Assembly: GCA_965240325.2 (NCBI GenBank)
Contig: OZ251232.1
Location: 2,349,346 to 2,413,345, forward strand
DNA from: Rebecca billardiae RCC1528
Lineage: Eukaryota > Haptophyta
Length of the DNA: 64,000 bases
Reading direction: 5' to 3'
Numbering within the stretch: the stretch's first letter is position 1; every line of letters begins with the position of its first letter. Position numbers and translations under genes: made by a program. Positions 1-7,106 of the stretch are shown here, piece after piece. Below the pieces are notes generated by a model. The model made no database searches. It was not told the DNA's origin and saw nothing but the letters and a program-made list of their open reading frames with translations.

Positions 1-80
1 TGGGCGCCTGGATGAGGATGAGGTCGTAGTACGCGTCGCCGCGCGCCGGCCAAGCGGCGCGCAGCTGCAGAAGAGGGGCT
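1..80 (-). repeat. Inverted fragment of the 431-bp dispersed repeat
   Basis: The reverse complement of these 80 bases matches 14724-14803, and the equivalent part of the second copy near 19199-19278. On its inner side it abuts an AT-alternating stretch (from about 82), as the longer copies also do. The window edge cuts it, so its full length is unknown. Confidence 0.85.
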
Positions 81-262
81 ATACATATATATATGACGAA
101 TAATAATATGATACCAATATACATATTCACTCTTAATGCCATCTGATACCAGTCAGTCGGAATATAGTTACTCGGTTAGTATAGTCGTCGTCGTAATTTA
201 TAATTATTAATAATAACAATATAATAAATCGGCGCCCGCCGGCGAATAACTGCCGCGCCGCG
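81..262. other. AT-rich spacer
   Basis: This short stretch is rich in A and T with alternating AT at its left end, unlike the GC-rich genes beside it. I see no gene, RNA or repeat structure beyond that. It lies downstream of the minus-strand gene ending at 263. Confidence 0.5.
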
Positions 263-1996
263 TCACAAGTCAATAGCAGTCGCGGCAGCGGCAGCCCTCG
301 GCATCGCAGCCGGCGCGTCGGGCGGACCGTCGGCCGCCGGCCCGGCGCCGGGCGCGGCTCCGCCGTCGAGCGCGGTCGGGCCGCGGGCGGCGACCGCGCC
401 CGCGCTGCCGCCCGCCGCGCCGCGGCACAGGTGCTTGCGCTGCAGCGCGCCGTGCGACCACAGCCAGCGCGCGTTGCCGCCGGCGCACGTGCGCGCCAGC
501 CCGGCGCGGAACGAGTCGGCGTGCGCCTCCGCCATGGCCGCCTGCAGCTCGGCGTAGCGCGTGCGGTTGTGCCGCGCGGCCACCGCCTCGTTCACCGCCG
601 CCCCAAACCCGGCCGAGCCCGCGTACTCGATCTGTCCTCGCAGCCCGTACGCCTCTGCGGCGGGGCGCCAGATGACGAGCGGGCGCTCGAGCGCGAGCGC
701 GAGCGCGATCGCGGAGCTCAGCTTGCCCTGGCTCAGGTACCGCCCGTCCGCGCGCTCGTCGAGCATCGGCAGCACGAAGTCGGCCGCGCGGCCAACGGCG
801 AGCCCGACCGACCACGGCCCGTCGGCGTGCGAGAAGAGAACGCGGCGCGGCCGCTGGGTGAAGGTGTGCAGGAAGTGCTTCTTGAGCGCGGTGAGGCCGT
901 GCTTCGAGCCGCGCACCACGAACCCGAACACCGTCAGCCCCACCGGCGCCGGCGGGTCCACCTGCCGCAGCGCGCCCCAGTTCTTGCTGCGGAAGTCGAC
1001 GCTGCTGAACGCGGCGAAGCGCACGCGCGCCGTGCGCTGCGCGGCGCGCGCGCGCGCCTCCGCCTCCACGCGCGCGCCGAGGTGCGCGGGCGTGAACCAC
1101 GACGCGCGCGGCGCGCCGCCGCCGGCCGAGCCGCCGCCCGGCCCGGGCGGCACGGACACGCCGCCGCCGCCGCCCGGTTTCGTCGGCTTCGTCGGTTTCG
1201 TCGCGTTCGAGTCCTGCTGCTCCCGGACAAATTCGTACGCGACGCGCGTGAAGGCGAGCGGCAGGATCGGCGCGGCGTACCGCGCCTCGAGCGGGCGCAC
1301 GCCGCGCCACAGGCAGCCGGGCACGTTGTGGCAGCCGCACAGCGCGGGCGCGCGCGCCGCGCCGCGCCCAGCGCCCAGCGCCCAGTCGAGACGGCGCGCC
1401 GCCGCCGCCGCGCCGCCCGCCGGGTGCGGGTCGCACGTCTGCACGAGCACGAAGAGCAGGCGCGGGTCGGCGGCGAGGCACTCGGCCGCGCGGCGCTTGA
1501 CCACCGTGAGCCGCGGCTCCGCGCCGAACGAGAGCAGCTCGTCCATCCCCACGCGCGCCGTCATGTTCTTCGCGCGCACGCGCGCCACGTGGACGAAAAC
1601 GTGCGGCGCGCCGAGGCCGAGCGCGAAGCGCACGGACGCGGGCAGCACCTCGACGTGCCAGCCGAGCGGCTCGAGGAGCAGCGCGAACGGGCCGCGCGCC
1701 ACCGGCTCGGCGCACGGCGCCTCCGCCGCCGCCGCCGCCGCCGCCGCCGGAGCGAGCGCGCTCGCGGCGCGCGCGGCGAGCAGCGCGAGCGCGAGCGGCG
1801 CGGCGCGGCGGCAGCCGCCGGCCGCGCGGCGGAGGCCGGGCGGCGCGGTGCGGCTCGCGGGCGCGAGGGCTGCCGCTCGGCCGGGGGGCTGTCCGACGAC
1901 CCCGTCGGGGCGAGCCCCAAGCCGGCCAGCCCCGTGCCCCGCCCCTCGCCGCCGCGCACGACGAGCGCGCGTGCGGAGGGCCAGGGCCGCCGCCAT
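263..1996 (-). CDS. Putative Golgi/secreted GT-B-like glycosyltransferase
   Basis: A 577-aa protein read from ATG 1996. The frame stays open further upstream to 2365, but that part overlaps the divergent gene, so I chose the start just before the hydrophobic Ala/Leu-rich N-terminal segment (about residues 64-90), which looks like a signal anchor. A Thr-Lys-Pro repeat and Gly-rich linker sit mid-protein (near 1140-1200). Towards the C terminus, SQGKLSSAIALALALERPLV (about residues 420-440) resembles the donor-binding Rossmann half of GT-B glycosyltransferases or exostosin-like proteins. Several Cys residues (for example CGCHNVPGC) and NxT/S sites suit a lumenal protein. It is divergent from the GT29-like gene with about 80 bp between starts. 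The family assignment is an inference from general pattern; no diagnostic motif was found. That the gene is real is better supported than its function. Confidence 0.6.
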   Translation of the reverse strand: MAAALALRTRARRARRRGAGHGAGRLGARPDGVVGQPPGRAAALAPASRTAPPGLRRAAGGCRRAAPLALALLAARAASALAPAAAAAAAAEAPCAEPVARGPFALLLEPLGWHVEVLPASVRFALGLGAPHVFVHVARVRAKNMTARVGMDELLSFGAEPRLTVVKRRAAECLAADPRLLFVLVQTCDPHPAGGAAAAARRLDWALGAGRGAARAPALCGCHNVPGCLWRGVRPLEARYAAPILPLAFTRVAYEFVREQQDSNATKPTKPTKPGGGGGVSVPPGPGGGSAGGGAPRASWFTPAHLGARVEAEARARAAQRTARVRFAAFSSVDFRSKNWGALRQVDPPAPVGLTVFGFVVRGSKHGLTALKKHFLHTFTQRPRRVLFSHADGPWSVGLAVGRAADFVLPMLDERADGRYLSQGKLSSAIALALALERPLVIWRPAAEAYGLRGQIEYAGSAGFGAAVNEAVAARHNRTRYAELQAAMAEAHADSFRAGLARTCAGGNARWLWSHGALQRKHLCRGAAGGSAGAVAARGPTALDGGAAPGAGPAADGPPDAPAAMPRAAAAATAIDL

Positions 1997-2073
1997 CGTT
2001 GGGCAGAAGCCCTCTCCGGCTTTTTGAGTTTTCGACAAGCCGGTCGGCGGTGGCAGTGGCAGCATGGCCGCCG
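1997..2073. promoter_or_regulatory. Compact bidirectional promoter interval
   Basis: Only 77 bp separate the chosen start codons of the two divergent glycosyltransferase-like genes (1996 minus, 2074 plus). Both promoters or 5' leaders must overlap here or lie inside the neighbouring coding sequence. No clear TATA box is seen. If the plus gene starts at 2128 the gap is 131 bp. Confidence 0.4.
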
Positions 2074-3267
2074 ATGGGTGTCCTGTGCGCTGCTCGTGCC
2101 CCTCGGCTGTCGCGCGCCGTCTTGCGGATGGCGCCGCTTCTCGCAGCGCTCCTCTCAGCGACGCGGTGCGCGATCGCCGAGCTGCCGCCGCCACGCCCAT
2201 CGCCCTACGCCTGGCCGCGCGAGCAGACGGATGCACACACCGGCGCGCGACTGCGCGCCATCGCCGACGCGTACGCCAACGCGACGCGCCGGCCGTGCGC
2301 GTCGTCCATACCCGCCGTCGTGGGCGCGGGCTGCACGAGCCAGCTCCCGGCCCGCTGCACGCCACCGGCGATCGCGCTCGACGCGGCCTTTGAGGCGCGC
2401 GTGTGGCGCGAGTGCTGGGGCGCGATGGGCATGCTCGCGGTGCCGCAGCGCAGGCCGATGCGCGCGCGGCAGCTGCTGCAGAGGGCGCAGGGCTTCGTGC
2501 GCCTGTCCGCGGCGAAGCGCGAGGCGGAGCGCCCGCTGCTGCGCGACCTCGCCGCGCGCCCGCCGCGCCGCTTCGCCGAGTGCGCCGTCACGTCCGGACT
2601 CTACCCGGCCAACGAGTCAGACATCCCGGCGCTGGACAGGAGGCTGACGCGCACGCGCGGGCCGCTGATCCGGCCCAACCACATGTGCCGCGAGTCGATC
2701 CGACCGCGCGCCTCGCCGGGCAAGCGGCCGCCGTACCACCGCCGCCTCGTGGACATCAGCGTGATCAACGGCGGCGTCAACTCGAGGCGGGTCTGCGGCC
2801 CTTGCAACGTGGAAGTGGCGGCGCCGCGCACCGGCCTCGCGCTGGTCGTGCGCCCGCTCGGCACGCAGACGTACCTCGACGCGGGGAAGTGCCTCAACGC
2901 GAGCGAGCCCGAGCTCTCGATGAGCGTCACGTCGGCCGCGACGATGCGGCTGGCGCTCGTCCTCTCGGCCGCCTTCTCGGAGCGCGACGTCTTGCTCTAC
3001 CCGCGCGCCGACCTGCAGCTGACGCCGCAGGCCTCCACCGGCTTCCTTGCGGTTGTGTTCGCGCTGCTGCACTGCGAGCGCGTGGTGCTGTACGGCTTTG
3101 GCGGGCCGGTCGAGGTGGAGGGCCACCTGATGGGCGGCTCGCACGACCTGCTCGCCGAGCGGCGCGCGGTCGCCGCGCTGAGCGTGCCCAAGCACCAGTC
3201 GCGCAGCCGGCTCGTGCAAGAGGTGCTGATGGCCACCGGCGCGCAGTCCGTACAGCTCGTCTTCTGA
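2074..3267 (+). CDS. GT29 sialyltransferase-like protein
   Basis: A 397-aa protein from ATG 2074. ATG 2128 would begin exactly at the hydrophobic stretch MAPLLAALLSATRCAIA, giving 379 aa and a signal peptide; the longer form gives a type II anchor. The strongest evidence is STGFLAVVFALLHC followed by VVLYGFGG (about residues 320-343), which matches the GT29 sialylmotif S (TG...Al..C..V..yGf). Downstream, HDLLAE fits the motif VS pattern H-x4-E. The region equivalent to sialylmotif L is degenerate: FAECAV near residue 166 and LIRPN near 197 keep only the Cys and the xxRxN element. GT29 enzymes use CMP-sugars in the Golgi lumen; the acceptor here cannot be told. Substrate could be sialic acid, Kdn or Kdo-like sugars. 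Confidence 0.72.
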   Translation: MGVLCAARAPRLSRAVLRMAPLLAALLSATRCAIAELPPPRPSPYAWPREQTDAHTGARLRAIADAYANATRRPCASSIPAVVGAGCTSQLPARCTPPAIALDAAFEARVWRECWGAMGMLAVPQRRPMRARQLLQRAQGFVRLSAAKREAERPLLRDLAARPPRRFAECAVTSGLYPANESDIPALDRRLTRTRGPLIRPNHMCRESIRPRASPGKRPPYHRRLVDISVINGGVNSRRVCGPCNVEVAAPRTGLALVVRPLGTQTYLDAGKCLNASEPELSMSVTSAATMRLALVLSAAFSERDVLLYPRADLQLTPQASTGFLAVVFALLHCERVVLYGFGGPVEVEGHLMGGSHDLLAERRAVAALSVPKHQSRSRLVQEVLMATGAQSVQLVF

Positions 3268-3387
3268 GGAGCGGCCTGGGCCGCACCACTCGTACGGTCC
3301 CGGCCAGCAGAATGAAATCCGTGACGCCGATCCATAGCTTGAACTGCGTCCCCAAGGCGGCTGGCGGGGGCCTGGGGACGCCATCGC
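3268..3387. other. Spacer between GT29-like gene and promoter-like motif
   Basis: Non-coding stretch after the stop of the GT29-like gene. It contains nothing I can recognise apart from the promoter-like motif that begins at 3388. Confidence 0.4.
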
Positions 3388-3412
3388 AACCAAGTGTGCA
3401 CGTTATAAAACA
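3388..3412 (+). promoter_or_regulatory. Promoter-like motif with TATA box, separated from its gene
   Basis: AACCAAGTGTGCACGTTA followed by TATAAAA (3404-3410). The first 18 bases recur exactly at 12468-12485, just upstream of the DJ-1 gene, and GCACGTTATAAA recurs at 11184-11195 upstream of another ORF. The 3' half of the motif, AACTGTAG, reappears only after the TIR element at about 5657-5664, 23 bp before the NYN gene. I infer a core promoter split by an insertion. Promoter function itself is not shown. Confidence 0.4.
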
Positions 3413-3444
3413 TACTACTCGGGCCGGGGGTTTGGCGGTAGCGA

Positions 3445-3465
3445 AGTTTGTCACTTTGACAAACT
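3445..3465. repeat. Subterminal hairpin, left end of TIR element
   Basis: AGTTTGTCA (3445-3453) and TGACAAACT (3457-3465) form a perfect 9-bp inverted repeat with a 3-nt loop. It starts 5 bp inside the left TIR and mirrors the longer hairpin inside the right TIR. Confidence 0.75.
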
Positions 3466-3563
3466 GTTTCAGCTTCGTCGGCGTGCGCTATTTTGAGCGC
3501 GCGCCTATGAAGGCAGCTGCTATTCAAAGGCGAGTCGCCTATGAAGCCGGCTCCTATTAATAT

Positions 3564-4124
3564 GTGTCAATACCTTACGGGTACTTGGGAGCGGGCGCTC
3601 ATATGGCTCACCAGGCCGCGAGGCTGCGCCATGCCGCCCATCTGCACGTCGCCGAATCGGCCGCAAATCGGATGCGAGAGGCGAGGCGGAGGACGGCAGA
3701 CATTCGCCGTGAGCGTGGTGTCGATCCTTGTTGCGTGCGCCACCGTCGTGCTTGCTCCCGCCGCCGGGAAGCAGGCGCGCAAGCTGCCGTCCACGCAGGA
3801 GGACAATTCCTATCGTTCAACGCATGCGCCGAGCTCTCAATCCAAGTACATGGCGGTTGGGCGACCCTCTCGCCGTTCGTGGACGCTGCCATACCGTACT
3901 GCGCGAACTCTTGCTGCTACCTGCTCCGCCCAGCTGGCACGAAGGTGGGGCGCGAGGTGTTCTACTGGCAGACGTCTGGCAGTAGACACCCTGACCTCGC
4001 AGCTGATGCTTCCCTCAGTGTGCTGTCCCAGTTGACAGACATGTCGTGGCTTGCGTCTCGGGGGCAGGTATTCATCTACCGTAGCGCTTCGCCGAGCTAC
4101 GCCCTGCGCAAGCCGCCTCAGTGA
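3564..4124 (+). pseudogene. Coding relic inside the TIR element (unrecognised)
   Basis: An open frame whose second half (from about 3800) has balanced amino-acid composition, unlike the Arg/Ala-rich shadow frames around it; it includes GGQFLSFNACAELSIQVHGG and YCANSCCYLLRPAG, and ends at 4124. A further coding-like stretch follows in another frame (about 4225-4430), with AYAAFDRAMGAGTLTGHRAN and a CECC motif. The two could be pieces of one decayed gene broken by frameshifts, or of a captured host gene. I do not recognise the family and see no DDE/D transposase signature. It may not be a gene at all. Confidence 0.25.
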
Positions 4125-5586
4125 GCGCCGCTCTGAAAGCCTCACCGACCTCTGCGTTCTATCGCGTGCCGCCTCATGCGTGATGCGGTTGAGCTGCCGT
4201 TGCACGCGGCGTGTGGCTCACACGTACGTGCGGAAAGCCGCATTGCCCTCGGCCTACGCCGCGTTCGACCGCGCGATGGGCGCGGGCACGCTCACCGGTC
4301 ATCGTGCGAATGAGCTGCGCGCGCTGATCGCCGGTGAGCTCAGAGCCGCGCGCGCTGCCGGCAGTCATCCCTGCGAGTGCTGCGGGGCGAAGCGGCGGGC
4401 GAGGCGCCAGCAGGAAAGCTCGCAATCGTCGACTCAGCGTTCGTCATGCTGCCCCCGCTGCCACCTGACGCGATTGGCCTGCAGTTGAGGGCGCCAAGGC
4501 GACGCTGCGCCCGCTCCTAGGGGCAACCGGCGGCTGAGGACGAGTCGAGCGATATGCAGTTTGACTATGACTATGAGCTGACCGTTGACGATCACGATGA
4601 TGCTACAGTACACGTACTACTACTGATGACGATTTTGACGCGCTGCTGGTCTCGGCGGTCATCAGCTGAGCCTGCGAGTGAGACTTGTTTCTCGCAATGC
4701 TGCCATCCGCCGCCGGATATGTGACTGCATGTGAGCCCACGATTATCACTTGAGCTCGGCGCCAGCCCGATCGAAAGCAGCCTGAGCCTGAGGCCCCGGG
4801 CCCGGACGGGCGGACAGTGACAAGCTGCAGACGACTCGACGATCAGCTGCTGACAGATGATCACGGCGACATGATGACGATGGGCGCAGTCGCGGAAGGC
4901 CCACCTGCCCCGGCCTACTTCAGGATGCGCAAAGGGGTGGTCAACATTAGATATCTGCTAAGGTGACAGGTGCTGTAGCCGTGGGCCGCAGCAGCGGCGC
5001 GCAGCGCGCATGCATGCATGCGCGCCTGACAGATGCTCCGGGCACGAATGATTGCCCTCAGCTCGACCCAGACGAGTTGAAGCATGGCAGAGTGGTGCCG
5101 TGCACACGTTCACATCGATGGCCTTGCGACCATACAGTCTTGCCTTGTACGCCCGCGAGGTCAAACCACAGCTGTGGCTTTGGATCCGAGGTCCGCCGAG
5201 CACCACCGCGGTACAGGCCCAAGCCTTGGCAGTGCGAGCAGTCCTCTTGAGTTCGGCGATCTGGAAAGCCTGCATCACCTGGCCCACAGCGCGCAGCATC
5301 GCGAAGCTGTGGGCCAGATCGATCCCCGTGCGAACAAGACCAAGGGCAATGCTCGCTACGTGTGAGCAGGTGCTGATTCTCCTACTGTACGGCACCCGCT
5401 CGGGAACTTGTGCCCCGGTCTCGACATCCGGGTATCGCCCGGATCATGGGCCGGGGTATTGGCCGCCGCGCCGCCCGTCCCATCAACGCAACAATCGGAG
5501 CTGCGGCCTGCTGCACCTCCGGTCCCGCGTCCTCCCCCGGCGCGGCCATCACCGTCGTGCGGCATGGATCGTCCGCCACAGTCCCG

Positions 5587-5627
5587 CGATTTTCCGAAAA
5601 ACCGGCGGCCGATTTTTCGGAAAATCC
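5587..5627. repeat. Subterminal hairpin, right end of TIR element
   Basis: CGATTTTCCGAAAAACCGGC (5587-5606) and GCCGATTTTTCGGAAAATCC (5608-5627) are reverse complements at 18 of 20 positions, separated by one base. The stem lies immediately inside the right TIR and contains the TTTTCCGAAAA core. It could be a transposase-binding or fold-back structure; it also lies about 60-100 bp upstream of the NYN gene start. Confidence 0.75.
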
Positions 5628-5686
5628 TTACCACCAAACCCCCGGCCCGAGTAGTAAACTGTAGGCGCTGGCGCCTGGCCGACACA

Positions 5687-6574
5687 ATGGCGTCGCTCGC
5701 AGCATGGCTGCTCGCGCTGGCGTGCGTCGCGCTGGCGGCGCTGCTGGCGCGGCGCGCGCGGCGCGCGCGGCGCGGCGCACCCGGCGCGGCGCCGCCGGCG
5801 GGTACGGCGTGCGGCCCGCCCGTGTGCGAGCTGCTGCTGCTCGACGGCTGCAACCTGCCGCTCGGCCTCGAGCTGCGGCCGAGCGGCGCGCCGCCGCGGC
5901 TGACGAGCGGCGGCGGCCGGCGCGGCGGCGCGTGCGAGGACTGGGGCGCGGTGCTCGCGGGGCTCAGCGGCGCCGACGCGCCGTTCGAACGCGCGAGCGT
6001 CCTCTTCGACGCGCGCAGCCCCGTCGGCGCCGCGCTCGGCGCGCGCGCGCGCGTGCAGCTCTCCGCGCGCGTGTGCGCGCGCTCGACCGAGCGGCGGCGC
6101 GCGAGCGCGGACGACGAGATCGTCGAGGCCGTCGCGGCGGCGAGGGCGGCGGGCGGCGGCGCGGCAGCGAGCGCGGCGGCGTGCTCGCCGCGCGACGCGC
6201 ACGCGGAGCTCGCCGCGCCGCCGCCGGCGCGCGACGGCCGCCGCCGGTTCTTTGTGCTGAGGCGCTCGGGCGGCGGCGAGCGCGCGCACGCGCGGCTGTG
6301 GCGCTTGCTCGGGCTCGTGCGGCCCGAGGCGGTGGCGTGCCTCGCGGCGCTCACGCCCGGGCTGCGCGAGCAGGGTGCGCGCGACGCGCTCGCGCTCTGC
6401 GGCCGCGCCGCGCCCTTCGTCCGCGCCTCGCGCGCCTCGCTGCCCGCCGAGCGCGCTGCGTGCGTCACCGTCTGCACGGACGACGTGCTGCTGGCGCGCA
6501 GGGTGGTGGACGCGGGCGGGCTCGCGCTGAGCTGGCGTCAGCTGCGCGCGCTCGTCGCGGGGGTGCGCAGGTGA
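5687..6574 (+). CDS. NYN/YacP-like PIN-fold protein with N-terminal membrane anchor
   Basis: A 295-aa protein from ATG 5687. Residues about 2-22 are hydrophobic (SLAAWLLALACVALAALLA) and are followed by an Arg cluster, so a signal anchor or targeting peptide is likely. LLLLDGCNLPLG (about residues 50-62) matches the first acidic strand of NYN domains (vDgyN). VLFDAR (about 104) is the second strand. ADDEIVE (about 144) matches the aDd.Ie motif. VTVCTDDVLLARRVVDAGG (about 262) corresponds to the vvTsDr.l....aGa motif near the end of the fold. NYN proteins are PIN-like metal-dependent ribonucleases; the acidic residues are retained. Its start lies 33 bp after the right end of the TIR element, so the promoter may have been displaced. 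The family is well supported; RNase activity and compartment are inferred. Confidence 0.65.
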   Translation: MASLAAWLLALACVALAALLARRARRARRGAPGAAPPAGTACGPPVCELLLLDGCNLPLGLELRPSGAPPRLTSGGGRRGGACEDWGAVLAGLSGADAPFERASVLFDARSPVGAALGARARVQLSARVCARSTERRRASADDEIVEAVAAARAAGGGAAASAAACSPRDAHAELAAPPPARDGRRRFFVLRRSGGGERAHARLWRLLGLVRPEAVACLAALTPGLREQGARDALALCGRAAPFVRASRASLPAERAACVTVCTDDVLLARRVVDAGGLALSWRQLRALVAGVRR

Positions 6575-7106
6575 CGGGCTGTACTCATTTCGCAGTGTAT
6601 CGACGATGATGGTTTCAGTAGCGCAGCGCGTTGGTCCGCGACAGCTGGCGGGACTCGGTCCGTGGCACGGCTTGCGACGAGTACCATCTCGCAGAGAGTT
6701 GCGGCCACCGCCCAGCTGCCAGCATGAGCGGGGCCTCATCGGAGCAGCTAGTCCCCTGCTCTATACAGCCTCTAACTAGGCGCAGACGCGGCTGCTTAGC
6801 AGGCCGGACGCCGATAAATTGCTGCTGCGCGCATATATAAGTAGCCGACGGCCCGCGCTGCCGGCGGCGCCGTGCCTGATGGCCGTAGGCGTAGCCACTG
6901 CCAGTCGAGAGCCCGGGCGGCGTCTGTCGGCGGCGCGGCCCGCGGGGCCGGCGTCAGCCACACTGCGGCCACCGCCCCATATATGAGGATGCGCGCATCA
7001 TCATCAATAACTCGCGGTGGCAACTCGCGTTGTCAGGGCGAGGCGACTATACTACGTACTGCTTCGGCAGAGCTGCTCTCCTCCTCATTAATGCCGCCGG
7101 CTCGCG
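6575..7106. other. Convergent intergenic spacer
   Basis: Spacer between the 3' ends of the NYN-like gene and the minus-strand glycosyltransferase. A TATA-like CATATATAAGTA occurs near 6830 but no ORF follows it. I see no RNA gene or repeat. Confidence 0.4.

Larger units (their letters stand above)
3415..5654. mobile_element. 2.24-kb DNA-transposon-like element with 26-bp TIRs and TA duplication
   Basis: The left end 3415-3440 begins CTACTCGGGCCGGGGGTTTG. The right end 5629-5654 is its reverse complement with one mismatch in 26. TA dinucleotides flank both ends (3413-3414 and 5655-5656), as expected for Tc1/mariner-type or other TA-targeting transposons. Each end also carries a hairpin just inside the TIR (3445-3465 and 5587-5627). 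No intact transposase is visible: the interior holds only broken coding-like stretches in different frames. A non-autonomous or decayed element is most likely. The TIRs and the TA pair are direct observations; superfamily placement is inference. Confidence 0.7.

Noticed and set aside
431-2647. 738-aa plus-strand ORF opposite the first glycosyltransferase gene
   Set aside because: It is an Arg-rich shadow of the minus-strand gene, whose frame has signal-anchor and domain-like segments.
6820-6845. CATATATAAGTA as a promoter
   Set aside because: No credible gene starts downstream on either strand; both neighbours end here.
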